This document shows positions 25,820 to 38,582 of a stretch of DNA of 64,000 bases, in pieces (within the stretch, counting starts at the first letter, position 1; each line of letters begins with the position of its first letter). The DNA comes from Blasia pusilla. Lineage: Eukaryota; Marchantiophyta; Marchantiopsida; Blasiales. The position numbers were made by a program, and so were the translations under genes. The stretch lies in the NCBI GenBank assembly GCA_050084515.1, contig CM114271.1, positions 13,702,001 through 13,766,000 on the forward strand. Reading direction: 5' to 3'. Below the pieces are notes generated by a model, which worked only from the letters and a program-made list of their open reading frames with translations, ran no database searches and had not been told where the DNA came from.

Positions 25820-28800
25820 CTGCAAAAGATGAAAAATATCTTTAAGTTGGGTCATAGTCGCACACTATCCAGCTAACCGAGACAAAAATCTAGAACAAAG
25901 TGCTCCCCCAAGAACATGATATAAATGTAGAATACGAATAGGTGCCAAATCAAAGCTCGCTTCTAAGGAATCAAACAGTTTAGGAGTACAAAGACAGTAC
26001 CAAGAAGTGCCACGCATACCTTATGTACTGTTAACTGACCTAACAGCTTGTTCACACATGAAACCCAAACCAAACCATTTGAAGGAAACTGCTTAATCGT
26101 CAACAAGCAAGTTATACTGAGATCCCCCAGCCCCAGAGTTGTGATCTATGAAATTCAAATGCTATAATAAGCTCAGACCAAACAGTAAAAGCAATTATCG
26201 AAACTCATTTGTGGTGAAATTCTATGCTGAGGATTATCTGATCAATATTGCAGAGAACCTTGGCAGGGTTCTCCATACAAATGCTGAGGTGAGCCCGAAT
26301 TGAATTGTCAACCACAAGAAATTGGCTGACAGGAGAGTTCTTTTGAAAGGAAATTTACAGAAGTCTTTTCTGGAGAGTCAGAAAATATCTAACGTGTAGC
26401 TAAGAAGACATACTCACCAATATTCCAACCCATACATAATTATCATGAAGCAGAAATAGCATAGACACAACCCACGGATGATTTAATAGATTTGGAGATC
26501 AAGTAGGCCCCCAGGAAGGAGGGGTTCGTTAACCTAAACTGCGACGTTGCTTACAGTTGTGCAGAAAACAAGCCCCGGTGCCCCATGCCGCAGTACCCAA
26601 ACAGATCAGAAATCTATCAAGTGGAGAATGAAGCAAACAAGTCATACATCGAAATAATGCTTTCTAAGTATCTGCCTGCATCACCAAGTCTTACAATCAT
26701 CCCCGGGACCTGCTGGCAGTATCTCTCCAAGATACAAAAATACTATGAAATTGCGTCCAATCTATGTTCTTGTCATGTAAGAAGTTGACCTCTCATCCAA
26801 TGCTAAGGCGCTTTCGATGGCAAGCGCTCCTAATACCGATTATAACAGTGAGGTTCGCATATCTGCACCGCTTCACGTAAAAGAGGTGCAAAAGAGAAGT
26901 GTAATGAAAGGACAGGTCTTCCTGCTCTAAAATCGAAGAACCTGACAAGCCATCCAATTGCAGAACAACCTCGCACGTGGCCGGAGATTCATTACCTCCG
27001 ATCCATCATCGGCTCAGGAAGTAGTCAATTCCAACACCTACATCCACCTCGTTAACCGATCATTCACCCCCACAAACGCAAATCACGTCTTCCTTGCGTT
27101 AGGAAGCCTCTAAGCTCAACGTACGCCCCACCATGACATCTACATTTGAGACTCGCGTAGATTGCTTCGAGTGTGAGCACCGGAAGGACGAAATAGTTCT
27201 GGAGGAACTCGATTTGATAATTGACCTTTCACGTCATACTGTTTACTGATCCGAAAAATCAGCCCAATATACAGGCCTGACCTGTCAACCCATACCTAGC
27301 CTGTGGTGGTCAGCCTGTCTGCAGTGACATGAAAATCCAAATACACAGCGCAAACTCATCCAACACACGGAGGAAACGCGGCAGCACCGAGTCCTACAAG
27401 AAGGCGCGGACCCTGATTAATTGATCTGAAATTTTCTAGCCCAGGGAAAGCCTATTGGCCAATGGGACCCCTTCCATGTGTGTGCCTTGTCACGGACTTC
27501 GTTCAGTACCTTACTCAAGCTTCTAAGCTTAGGCTATCTCCGAGGGAATTATGTTTCGGTAAGTATCCTAGAGATCACCGAGTAAAACAACGAGAGTGTC
27601 GCTAAAGTCGACAGATGTTAAACACAACGAATAGTGTTATTCCCTCGACCATGGGTCGCCACTGCCTTGGCAGCGATTGCCACCTCCAATGGCCTGGAAC
27701 CACTCCCGAATGTCACTTCCAAATATTGATTAGGTACTGAGCTTACGACCTCACGACGATCATACAAACTTTGAGCTACACCGAGCTGTCGTCTATCGCC
27801 AGATCTAAGAGAGAGAGAGGAGGAGCTCAACCTTCGGAATCGAGAGAGCACCTTTGAGATGATGAGCTTGGCGATGAAGGATGCCCTGGAGTTCTCGGGC
27901 CGCGATTCGTATACAAAAATGATGAAACCCGGGTAATCTCAAGGGTCAATTTTTCATTCCTCCAACCAATTCCCTCGCCCCAGAGCCCGAGTGAAACGAA
28001 GCAGACCGCAAACCCCAGGAAAGAATTTACGCTCCCACCTGTCCCTACACCACGGCTTCTAAATCAACGCCAATTAACTGTCCGTCTTGGTCAAATAGTA
28101 CTTGGCCTCAATATTCCAACCGTGCACATCAAAAATCCTCTAATGACTTCGGTATCCCTACTCCATGCACATCGTGCTCGAATTGCTCCACGCCCCGCTC
28201 CCGTAGACGCCTCTACGATCCTCCCGCCTTCCTGCTCCCTCTCTCTCTCTCTCTCTCTCTCCTCTCCCTCTCCTTCTCCTTCTCCCTCTCCCTCTCTCTC
28301 CTCCCACTCCCTCTCTTCCACCACCAGAGCATCCCCTGTCGATCTCTGGTACTACTGAGGAAAAGAGAGCATTTCCTAGAAGAGGTCTCGGCGGATGGGG
28401 GGGCAGGGAGGCACGCGGTAAACGACACTTACTTGGCCTGAATATATTCCTTCGCAGATATTGTAATTGCGTTGGTGGACTGCTTCACTCATCGACGGTT
28501 TCCAATTTCGGCTGGGGCATCGAACGGTCACGCGAACTGATCTGCCCGCAGGAAGAGTTTTGGTCTCGAAGTCTTTATTTATTCTTTCCACTCCTTGTCT
28601 TTGCACGATGGGCATTCACTTTCCGGCAAAAGGGGATCGCACAGGTCAAAACAAATTAGCAACCATTCATTTATATCCATTTTCTTATGATCTTGGCATT
28701 TAAAATTCTTTTCTTGCGTAGTAAGTGAACGTGGCCACTTTTCCCTTTAGATTTACTTGATGCGGCTTCCCTCCATGGGTGAAGGGAAAGAATTCTAGGC

Positions 28801-29499
28801 ATCCTTAATTTAATTCACCCTTTTAACATGACAAAATGCACAAGTATACATAAGTAAAGGGTACTAGTAAGGTGCACGGGTTTATAAATGTGTTATAAAA
28901 GTGACTTGTGTTCGACGACATACTTACTACGAAGTCGGTCCCTACATAACGTGGATCGAATTGGATCATGAGTGGTGGAGTTAAGGGAGTGTGGGAGAAA
29001 CTGTCCTTCCACGGAGGTAGACCTACCTTGTCATAGAGCAGATTGATATATGCACATGAGGTAAAGAGCGGCCTCACAAGACATCCATCGCCTCCCCACT
29101 TTCGGAAATGTGGAACTTTATCGACCTTGGACATCATGGCACAACTCTGACAGTTCCCTCATCACTCGTGTCACATACTTAGCACCACATTTTCTAAACA
29201 GGTTTCCTCATAGGAATCCAAGAAACCTATGTTCTCTTCTCTTCACTACAAGTCCTAGGCAGGAGCATAGTATGTTGCCCAAGTGACAAAAGACCCTTGA
29301 CAATTCTCCCTTTATTAGAGCTCACAAAATCTCCTCGATAGCACCTCTGGCAGCTAAATGGCACCCACAAAGTCAACAAGCCCAAAATGTGTGCATGTGA
29401 CACACTCAGTAGGTCGAGGTTTCATCCTCTACCATGCTTCCTAAGACAGATGCATACTGCAGCTATTGGTCCCTCCTCCACCTCTTTCTCATTTTGCAT
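25820..29499. other. Upstream region of the SEC14-like gene; CT-rich promoter-like block
   Basis: There are no further coding exons that I can support. The stretch 27,600-28,620 is GC-richer and contains short CT/GA tracts on the plus strand, notably 28,229-28,318, as is common in plant 5' UTRs and promoters. Much of 25,820-27,600 may be a long 5' UTR intron. Confidence 0.4.
28229..28318. repeat. Imperfect CT-rich low-complexity tract
   Basis: About 90 nt of CT and CTCCCT repeats on the plus strand (GA-rich on the minus strand), upstream of the SEC14-like gene in its transcription direction. Confidence 0.8.
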
Positions 29500-29739
29500 T
29501 TAATGTCTGATTTTGTTATTGAGAAGAGTGGAGCAACTTATACGAATGATGGGCACGCTAAGGCCGATGAAAGCAGCAACAAAGAGCACACTTAGTAGTT
29601 TATCAGACGCCACTTCCTGATTGACTGTTGAAGGATCCGTCACAATCTCCTCAGCAATAGCCGCCCCAAAGACGAAAGTTAAGCCAGCAACGGCCAAGAA
29701 TGCCACGTGTTTTGACAAGAGCCATGGGTTCAAGGACAT
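29500..29739 (-). CDS. Small putative membrane protein or exon, unrecognised
   Basis: ORF on the minus strand. The first ATG, at 29,739, gives 79 aa; the frame is open a further ~20 codons upstream. Two hydrophobic segments, KHVAFLAVAGLTFVFGAAIA and LLSVLFVAAFIGLSVPIIRI, are separated by an acidic linker (EEIVTDPSTVNQEVASD). Codon composition looks coding, yet I recognise no family. It may be the last exon of a multi-span protein or a relic. The ORF at 29,865-30,116 (-) might be an upstream exon, but I cannot place splice sites convincingly. Confidence 0.3.
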   Translation of the reverse strand: MSLNPWLLSKHVAFLAVAGLTFVFGAAIAEEIVTDPSTVNQEVASDKLLSVLFVAAFIGLSVPIIRISCSTLLNNKIRH

Positions 29740-29800
29740 GTAGAAACTTTCAGCCAATGGGTAAGGATTGTAATTGCTTGTCAGCTCTTACAATTTCCAC

Positions 29801-29889
29801 CTAGGAGCTAGAGTTGGAGCTGGAGTAGGTTGGAGCTAAGGTGCGGCCCTGACTGCTCTGTGAGCTATGGAGCTCTGTGAGCTATGGAG
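29801..29889. repeat. GGAGCT-rich motif cluster with hAT-like end and 17-bp tandem duplication
   Basis: GGAGCT occurs repeatedly at 29,801-29,840, next to GTGCGGCCCTG (29,841-29,851). On the minus strand that reads CAGGGCCGCAC, like a hAT terminal repeat with subterminal motifs. Immediately beyond it a 17-bp unit (CTCTGTGAGCTATGGAG) is duplicated in tandem at 29,856-29,889. The opposite end of the putative element was not found. Confidence 0.4.
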
Positions 29890-30540
29890 CTATGAACAAA
29901 TTTTTCGAAGTCGGAATCCCAAATCAGATTTGATTGGTGATAGCGCATAGGGTTGAAATGCAAAGCATTCGGACTACAAACCGCAAAAATAGAAATCACT
30001 TTCTCAATAGCAACCGACATTGTTTCCCAAGCTAAGAACGGGATTATCCCACCTATGAGAACTACCATTTCACTTCCAGAGCACCCAAAGATTGCATACT
30101 CACTCCTCAAATTCACATTCTGAAAAACTCCACAATCTCACTTCATAATCATCCCCGAAAACGGAATCGCTGGAACAAATCCCTTGAAGGCCTAGCTCAT
30201 ATCACAAACCTCAACATAGCTAAGGTTCTTCCACAGGACTGGAAATTCCCCAATGCACAATTCCATCTTCAGAGTTTTCCAGCCACTAACACCCACTTTT
30301 CAAATCCAAAGAACACAACAACTCCACTCATCCAGTTACCACCAAACGATGTCCCACAAGCCTACCCCAATCTCACTCCCTCCCCCCCAATAACCTACAG
30401 GCCCACAATTTTGACAGCTCACAAGTATGTGCAACAGACTTAGATGACTAAATTCGCAACTAATACAGAAATTTATCATCCTTCACCATAACCAGCAAAG
30501 TACATCACCTCTGAGGGCTCCAATGGAAGATCCCACAAAC

Positions 30541-30542
<2 letters not shown>
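29890..30542. other. No gene confirmed
   Basis: Contains one minus-strand ORF (29,865-30,116) with a hydrophobic segment but no recognised family. The rest has no coding signal. Confidence 0.3.

Positions 30543-30595
<53 letters not shown>
30543..30595. repeat. (AG)26 microsatellite
   Basis: An uninterrupted AG tract about 100 bp downstream of the stop codon of the two-exon small gene, so possibly in its 3' UTR. Confidence 0.97.
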
Positions 30596-30598
<3 letters not shown>

Positions 30599-30693
30599 GC
30601 ACATCTTTGCGAATACGAGCAATTCACAAGCAATCCGCTAAAGCTATGACTACAACGATAAGTGAAAAAATCGAATGATATGAGTAGGAATCC

Positions 30694-30984
30694 TTAAATT
30701 ATATCTTCATAAGATCGTTGAGGACGTTGGACTGAAATAAGATCATGAAGGTGCATATCTCGAGCATACGAGAGATGGAGCTCCTCTCTGCAGTAATAAA
30801 AACAACCTACGATGGGAATCATGGCAGCCATATTTGCTAACCCCATGCGACCTCCGTTGAAGTGGTACCTCTGGGTTCTGTGAGAAATAGTCAGAGATAG
30901 AAAATCATGACGAAGTTACCAAATCAAAAACAACGGAAGTTACCTTCTAGCCATGCCCTCCTCCGCTATTTTTAGGTGCTCCAT
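30694..30984 (-). CDS. Small two-exon gene, 74-aa protein of unknown function
   Basis: Found by splicing. Exon 1 is 30,984-30,944 (ATG GAG CAC...), a GT donor follows at 30,943, a CTCACAG acceptor precedes 30,877, and exon 2 is 30,877-30,694, ending TAA. The intron is 66 nt and phase 2. The product begins MEHLKIAEEGMARRTQRYHF and has a central hydrophobic, Cys/Tyr-rich stretch (MGLANMAAMIPIVGCFYYCR, residues 25-44). It ends in a charged tail containing YARDMHLHDLISVQRPQRSY. A single short membrane-spanning or membrane-associated segment is likely. The basic N-terminal region recalls small plant organellar membrane proteins, but I do not recognise the family. Support is the clean frame across canonical splice sites and low repeat content; there is no homology evidence. 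Confidence 0.55.
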
Positions 30985-31959
30985 CGTTAGAATAGTACTC
31001 CTCCCGCCTCCACTTCCTTCTACAAAGTTACAACTACACTTATAACTGGTGAATGAGGTTCAAAAGTTAACACGTGGCTCCCTCCAAGACGACATCAATT
31101 TTGAGATCTAGGTTTCCCTACACCGACAAAGACACCAAATCAAACCAAATCAGATAAAATCTATCTATCACGCCACGGCACGAGCAAAGAAATAAAGTAG
31201 CTTCCCTTCTATTTAAGCTGTGTAATATTTTTAGCTCAATTAAGACAAAATGCACGCTGTGTAATATTTTTAGGTCCCTTGACACGAAAGCTTGCTTTAC
31301 TTCTTATAGCGAGGGAACGGTTTCTTTTTATTTTTTTCTTACCGCTAATAGTAACCTCCCATGTTTGGTTAATGGTATAGATTTCAAAATGAGTTATTTG
31401 AGGAATAATTATGAGTGTTCAAAGGGAATAATAGTAGAGTGACGCTTCAGTGAATGAGGAATGCATGAACTTAGAGTAATAAGACATAGCTTCATAGCTT
31501 GCTATATTTGTTGATTGGAGCTCGTTTGAATTGATGAGGCAAGAGCTTAGGGCAATTTGCAAATGTATTGCTCAGACATGAAACTCATCATGAGTCTTAG
31601 TGTACCCACAAGGAATGCAAAAGCGGGGTCGGCAATGGCCAAGTGAGACCTGGAATAATTTGTACATGCACAGAATAGAACTTAATGGCCATGAAGGAGC
31701 GCGACAACAAGAGTGCTTATGAGAGATGAAGTGACAATATTGGGATGCATAGTTTGGACTTGAACGGATTGGAGTTCTTAAGTTTTAAGGACATCTATGG
31801 GGCACTATTGTTGATAAGAAAATGCTGGGAGTTGTGTTAAAACATGGAAACTAATACCATTTACATGAACTTTGAAGAGAAAAAGGATGAATAGATACTC
31901 CATAGATGAGTCTAGCATTCATGGATCCAAGTCTGAACTTGGTAAAATGACAAATATTT
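30985..31959. other. Upstream region of the small gene; no other gene
   Basis: Probable promoter for the two-exon gene. It includes an 18-bp direct repeat (GCTGTGTAATATTTTTAG) at about 31,218 and 31,255. I recognise no coding sequence. Confidence 0.35.
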
Positions 31960-32516
31960 ATGTCTCATAGCGTCATGGAATCAAAACCTGAACATATGAA
32001 ATCTCATTGTGGAAAACCTGCAAGTAAATTCTGGCAAACACTACCAACACAGAAGAGACTGAATAACAAAAGCTCTAAGAGCATGCTTGGGGTCATCCTG
32101 AATGTAGTCATGGACACTAGCCAAGAACTCCTTGAACTCAGCCATCTGCCAAATGCTGCTTGAGATCATTTAGCCTAGGTAGATATGCCATATTGGCTTC
32201 TTGTTTAAGCTCAAACACATGAGTCAAAATAATGACTTCAATTGATAGGCGTCCAAACCGTTCTTCAGCCTCATCCAAAGTTTTCCACATGGATTTGTAG
32301 ATGTGATCTAGAAGTCTACGAGGATGGTGACTTTCTAAGGCTACAAGATAGGGAGAGAGGGCTTTCCCAAGCCATCTTTCTCATGTTGAACCTTTGGAGC
32401 ATCTTTTTTGCATAGGTGTGTGTAGGAACTAGCATCTGCATTCCCTCATAGCGGAGGGTGGATATGGCTCGATATGCCGATGTAGATTTAGGAGTGGAGT
32501 TAGGAGTGTGACCCAT
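31960..32516 (-). pseudogene. Ty1/copia fragments (gag-like and RT C-terminal)
   Basis: The minus strand at 32,516-32,316 reads TYAKKMLQRFNMRKMAWESP, the copia RT C-terminal block usually seen as Y..K.L.RFNM...KP. The adjacent 32,300-31,960 reads WKTLDEAEERFGRLSIEVII, then FELKQEANMAYLPRLNDLKQ, which resembles a copia gag. Order and spacing show rearrangement, and several stops are present. Confidence 0.55.
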
Positions 32517-32519
32517 TTT

Positions 32520-32695
32520 TACTGTGATGTTTTTCTGTGGTCTCGGTGTTTGTGCGTAAGTATATTTTTTTATGTGTGGATCTATCCGTGTGTTGGGAAG
32601 ATCGATGTTGTGTGGTGTGTAGATGTTACTAGCAATGTGGATTGTGTAGCAATGTGTATGTGCATATTAATAGAGCGCATGCGCATAACAAAGCC
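32520..32695 (+). repeat. Terminal-repeat A-type fragment of the methyltransferase gypsy family
   Basis: On the plus strand this aligns with the A segment of relic E (48,056-48,200, minus). Shared blocks include TGTGGTCTCG, a T-run plus ATGTGTGGATCTAT, GTGTGTTGGGAAGAT, and TTGTGTGGTGTGTAGATGT. It is an isolated terminal fragment of another copy, in the opposite orientation to E. Confidence 0.6.
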
Positions 32696-32972
32696 CTTTG
32701 TATGATTTTCATTATCATCTTTCTCAATTCCAATCTGTCGTTCTTACTTGATACTTAAGCATATTCAAGTTGAATGATCTATCTTCCATGCAGATCTGGA
32801 GTGGTGGTCATGATGGGGATTCATACACTCAAGGTTACACCAGTGATACTGTGAATTGGGATCACCATCCTCCTTGGAAGGCAAGTGAATTTTTGACAAT
32901 TTCCCTATTTTTGGCTTTAGGAGGCTATTTTTGGGTTTGGATGGTACTTTTGGGTTTCCCCAAAAATAGCAT

Positions 32973-33690
<718 letters not shown>

Positions 33691-34365
33691 AGCGTGAGAG
33701 AACCATAGAGAGCATGGCATGTCGACAACACTAGTCAAAATTACTTAATATTCAAACAATTTTTCTTCATTAAGACTCTTATCAAGCCATCCTTCACGTG
33801 CTCCCATTCGGAAACTCTACTTCCAGATCAGATAGAACCAGCATGCTTGGAAAGGCTCATGGCTTCAAAACCAGCTCTACCCTCGAAGACCCACAACTGT
33901 AGGAATAAAGACTTGTTACAAAAGTTGAAGAAATTCTTTTAGGGTTTGGACTAGCCAAACTTGAAGACTTTAGGTGAATAGAGGGAGGCATGATAGAGCA
34001 TACGAGAGATAATTCTGTATAGTCCAATTATCCTTAGGATGTGAAGGGTAATTTTAACCTAGTCTTCAACTAGCATGCTCAGTCATCCCTAGTTTGAAGA
34101 CTTGGTTAAAAGCAAGTCATCCTTAGATGAAGACTTGGTTAAAAGTAGGATTGGGGAGATATTTGTTGGAAATCCAGAAAAACTGAAGTTACTGGTAAAT
34201 CAGGAAATCCTGAAAAACTGAAAAATCTTGAGAAGCTGAAATTACCGATAAATTGATATTTACCATATCACTAAGAGTAGCTGTCGGAACCTTGCCGTGA
34301 TTGGAGATGTATTCTTATGACATGCTACTTATTCAGAATTATACATTTGCATATGATTTTGAATT

Positions 34366-34506
34366 ACCATCCTAGGTGTACAATTGAATTCGAGCGATTT
34401 TATTGGTTTAGATAACGAACAATTCTATTGGCTAAAAAATACATGTGACAAAAGGAGAGGTGGTTTCAAAATGAAGAGGCACTCTCCAATAATAATATAG
34501 ATGAGT
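34366..34506. repeat. Dispersed repeat, copy 1
   Basis: Shares with copy 2 (35,927-36,083) the blocks TATTGGTT, TCTATTGGCT/CCTATTGGCT, AGGAGA, ATGAAG.GGCACTCTC and AATAATAATAT.GATG, in the same order and orientation. Probably an LTR or MITE end. Confidence 0.6.
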
Positions 34507-35926
34507 TGGCGGTTTTTGGTTAAGACTGGTCAACTTTTGCTTCAACAAAACGCGCATGCTTGTGCTGGAGCAAACCATCTACGCTTTACAACTATGTACC
34601 CTTTCAATTATGTATAGCCAAGAATATCTTGCATCTATATCCCTTCAATGCATAGCCGAGAATATTTTGCATCTATCTTTTGTATTTCTTATCCTTAATT
34701 CCTAGCAAGATATGCGGGGCTTTCTAAAAGTGGAAGAATATATTCTTCTTATTCTTACTTCCTGGCATTAGGCGGAAATATTTTTATACGAGGAAATATT
34801 TGTAGCAAGGTTGAATCCATTGGAGGAATTTTTCTCGTGATTGAAAATTTCGCTCATGCATTGGATATAGTTGCAATGTTACATTGTGACAAACTCGTCC
34901 ACATTTCACTTATTTTGCTAACTTGTCAACCCTTTTCATGGAGGGAGATGAAACTCTTTCGTGTGGAAATATTATCTACTTCAGACATGGTTCATAAGAA
35001 AATTGAATGAGCAGTTTGCTAGATGACATTGAAGAAGAAAGAAAAGAATTTTGATACCAATGTCTTTACTAAACTAGCTAGGAGTCGAGCTAGCCTTAGT
35101 TCAAATCGAAGTTACCTATTTTGTCCAAAACTTTAAGGCATAAAATCAAGAAACATGAGATTCATTTGTATTAGGCAACAAAACTCTGATTTCTTTTTAT
35201 AGTAAAATGAATATTTATTTATTGATTCAAAAGTTATGAAATGATCATAACGTATTTAGCACTCACAACCTTTTCCATCTCCTAATCCATAGACCATTGA
35301 TATTACACATTTATCTTATAGACAACATTTCAAGTCCATTAGGGACGTTGCATAGTCAAGTTATATAATTATCTTAGTTCTGTATCTCACACGTTTCATT
35401 GAGCCACCTAGGAACCCCGCAATCTAGCAATGTGCGACACTATCAACCCGGAGATGTTGGGTAGCACGACCGTTGGCCCTTAGAAACTTTACAAGAGCTT
35501 CTACCTTTCTGCAAGTGGAAAGTAACACCACAACAAAGAGTGCAATCGGCGCAGCTTGTTCTCATTTTTGTGGTGAGTTCAACTGGTAGGGGGATGCCCC
35601 TTTTTCTTTTTCTCGTCCAATCCTGGCCTTCACGTACTTGAATCTTTGAGTTCCCCTCTTTTGTACTCCCGATGGGTTTTCCATCATCCCCTTTTTATTC
35701 AAGCTTTCCTTTGGTTCTCGTTTGTCGCCATTAGCTTATGAGTTATCCTTGGTGAAATCTAACCAATCCTCGAAAATAGGAATTATTGATAGTCTAAACT
35801 GTCCAACATCGTGCAAGTTGGAATCCAAGATTGAATTCTTTCCTCATAGGTGAGGTAGAGCATCCCAGAACAATAAACACGCAAAGGTAAAGCTCAGCAG
35901 TTGGGTGCAATGCACAAGTTTAAATT

Positions 35927-36083
35927 ACCTCCCATAATTAATGTCTTAAGTGCCATTTTAAATCAATTTTGAGTGATCCTATTGGTTCAAAAGGCAAATG
36001 ATCCTATTGGCTGAAAGTGCCAAGTGTCAAGAGGAGAAGAGTTTGCAAGATGAAGGGGCACTCTCTAATAATAATATGGATGT
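35927..36083. repeat. Dispersed repeat, copy 2
   Basis: Diverged direct copy of 34,366-34,506, about 1.5 kb away. Confidence 0.6.
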
Positions 36084-37369
36084 AATTTTTTTCATTCTTA
36101 TTCTTAACGCAATTCCGTGCGTATGAGGGTAATGCCACATGAATAAAAGAGGACTAAGAGGGCCATTCAAAGTGTCCCTTATGGTGATTTTTATGGCGAG
36201 AGAAAGTAAAGAGATTTATATGTGAAATTATTTGATTTAATTTCAGAAATATTTTAAAATTAAAATTAGATGGTTGGAAGAAGGATAAATTTTGTAAGTG
36301 GGTTATGTCCTTAGGTACCCCATCTTGTGTTGCGTTTAATTAGATTGATTTCCATAATTCAATGTTGCATCAATTGTTGTGGGGCTGGTTTCAAATGTCC
36401 TAATCTTTCTATCTATTGTCAACTAAAAATGCATAGTTAGAAAAAATAATGAGAAAATAAGTCAAAATAGTACCATTATTACTATTTTTTTCTCTTATTT
36501 AAGGTTTGACACTTTGGAGAGGGACAATAAATTTGAATTTTGGGTGGGAAATATGATTTACTTAATGAAGAATTGGTGTTATTTTTAGGAAGGAGTGGGA
36601 TATCATTTCAACCTTTGTACATTGAGGAGTGGGGTGCAATTTCAGTACTTATGGAAGATTGCGATACTATTTCAACCTTTATTGAGGAGTGGGATTATTT
36701 AAGGGAATGAGATGTTACTTCTACTTTAAGAAAGTGGAAAAATAAATGGGTTTGGGAATGGAGGAAATGATTGGGAAATGGAAGATTATTTCTAGATTAT
36801 TATTTTTTAAATACCCTTTTGGTGCAAAGCATGAGCGTGCTAACTGGTCATAATGGAACACTCCAATAGCCTCCCTTTAAGAAAGACGGAATGCATAAAC
36901 TACCTCTTATCCCATCCAAAAAGAAAATGAAAATGAAAATAGAATAAGAATGTGGTTGTTTCCCCACCAACTTATGAGAAATTTGTTCTCTCTTTTGCGT
37001 CAAGGGATTTTGCATATACCATTAAATTTGTAGCCTTAGCACCACCACGGACTTTTAAGGCATGGCCCGCAAGGACCGATGACATTGCACGAGTGACCTC
37101 TTACCCATCATGTTAGCCTGTCTCTCACCTCAAGGCCATTTCTTGATGAAGTCAACTCTAACCTAACCCACAATAGTAATTGAAGATCCACATTCCTAAT
37201 CTAAAAGTCAACTATTGCTAGAAGTAACTAATTTTCCAAAATGGGTAAGTAAAAATAAATATAAATCACCTTAAAATAGGGATATCTTACAAGCACATGA
37301 CATCCACCTCCTAAAAAAAATCCCCAACCAAGAAGAGTTGGCGCATGATACCTCTCAACATGCAATACC

Positions 37370-37500
37370 AAAATGAGGAAACATGCTCTCTCATGTTACT
37401 TGTGGCCTCAACAGGTCATCCTTGACCTCTTGAGGCTATCCTCCACTACCCGCAAAGGCTCTCTACTAGATCTCGCCGATCGATCCTAAAAGACGTGACA
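37370..37500 (-). repeat. Start of a B terminal repeat from a further copy
   Basis: The minus strand from 37,500 begins TGTCACGTC, then TTAGGAT and GATCGGCGAGATCTAGTA, as in the B segments of element 1, and fades below about 37,370. Confidence 0.75.
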
Positions 37501-37624
37501 CTCCAAATTGTAACCTACGTGCAGAGGTTATCGGATAATCGTTATCTTCATCAACAAGTCATATGACTGACAAACACCAAAACAAGGAAATTAGCAAAAA
37601 CAATATTCTTGATGCAATGGACCT

Positions 37625-37751
37625 TGTCATGCGCATACACATCGCTACACAACATACATCGCTGTCACCGAACACACACACAAACACGCACGATCCCATG
37701 CTAACTCATGGCATCCAAACAACGAGACAAGAAGTACCAAATATCTCCAAT
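37625..37751 (-). repeat. Element 1 terminal A' segment
   Basis: A 127-bp copy of A (38,270-38,396) at the outer 3' end. It begins ATTGGAGAT in sense and ends at ATGACA, directly against the TSD. Confidence 0.92.
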
Positions 37752-38267
37752 TAAAATAAGATCCAATCTCTCTCTACACAATCTCACACCATAGCTCTCA
37801 AAGGTGTGCACTCTCTCTCATATCAAACCAAACCCACTCTCCAAATGAGAGGCTTGGGTTACACTCACAAGGCAAGGGACCATAGCTCCGCCGCCTCATG
37901 CCAAGAGGTTCAACAAAGAAAGAATGAGCTCTCAAGCTCTCTCTCCTTGAGATATATACCCCTCCCCTCTCCCAAGCTCTCTCCATGGTAACCTATTCTC
38001 CCAAGTCACCTCCTTGGCTCTTGACCTGATGTAGGAGGTCAAGGGCCACTTACCAAAAATAGAAAGTCGATCATATACTCAAAATGGTACTTACCTAAAA
38101 TAGTAAGTTCCTCAATATGGCTCCAAATGAGCCAAAACGAAGGGGAAACCTGCTCTCTCAGGTTTCTCGGGGCTTCAGCAGGTCATCCTTGACCTCCTAG
38201 GCCTGTCCTCCACTACTCTTGAAGACGTTGTACTAGATCTCACCGATCTATCCTAAAGGACGTGACA
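37752..38267 (-). repeat. Element 1 B2 repeat
   Basis: A copy of B1 (47,459-47,940), 516 bp, starting TGTCACGTCC in sense and ending TTATTTTA directly before A'. It contains TATA and RNA-start sequences equivalent to those in B1. Confidence 0.92.
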
Positions 38268-38269
38268 GT

Positions 38270-38396
38270 TGTCGTGCGCATATACATCGTTACACAACAT
38301 ACATCGTTGTCACCGAACACACACACAAACACGCACGATCCCATGCTAACTCATGGCATCCAAACAACGAGACAAGAAGTACCAAATATCTCCAAT
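38270..38396 (-). repeat. Element 1 internal A segment
   Basis: In sense it starts immediately after the purine tract and ends CACGACA. Two nucleotides (AC) then separate it from B2, forming the near-palindrome GACAACTGTC. Confidence 0.92.
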
Positions 38397-38406
38397 CGCC
38401 CCCCTA
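38397..38406 (-). other. Element 1 polypurine tract
   Basis: TAGGGGGGCG in sense, directly before A: the plus-strand primer position expected at the start of a 3' LTR. The equivalent in element 2 is TAGGGGGCG. Confidence 0.8.
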
Positions 38407-38582
38407 GCTGGTGGTTAGGTCCCTCTAACTCCAGATAGCCATCTATCCCTACCTACCATGACATACATCTCTCGGACGCTAAGAGCAAGAAGGTTGGGTG
38501 CTCATGTGGCCCCATCGTTAGTCGCCTTCCTATCATCCATGTCAGAGAAAAATTTGGGATCGAGACCTACCTAGTATCTCCT

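Larger units (their letters stand above)
33691..37369. other. Repeat debris without recognised genes
   Basis: Includes a GGGGAGA purine tract followed by TGTTGG at 34,164 that looks like a copia 3' LTR start, and a diverged pair of dispersed repeats (listed separately). The stretch 36,560-36,720 contains short degenerate direct repeats (GAGGAGTGGG and TTTCAACCTTT). No ORF of note. Confidence 0.4.

Noticed and set aside
28091-28358. Arg/Glu/Gly-rich ORF on the minus strand and Ser/Pro-rich ORF on the plus strand
   Set aside because: They derive from the CT/GA low-complexity block; more likely UTR or promoter sequence.
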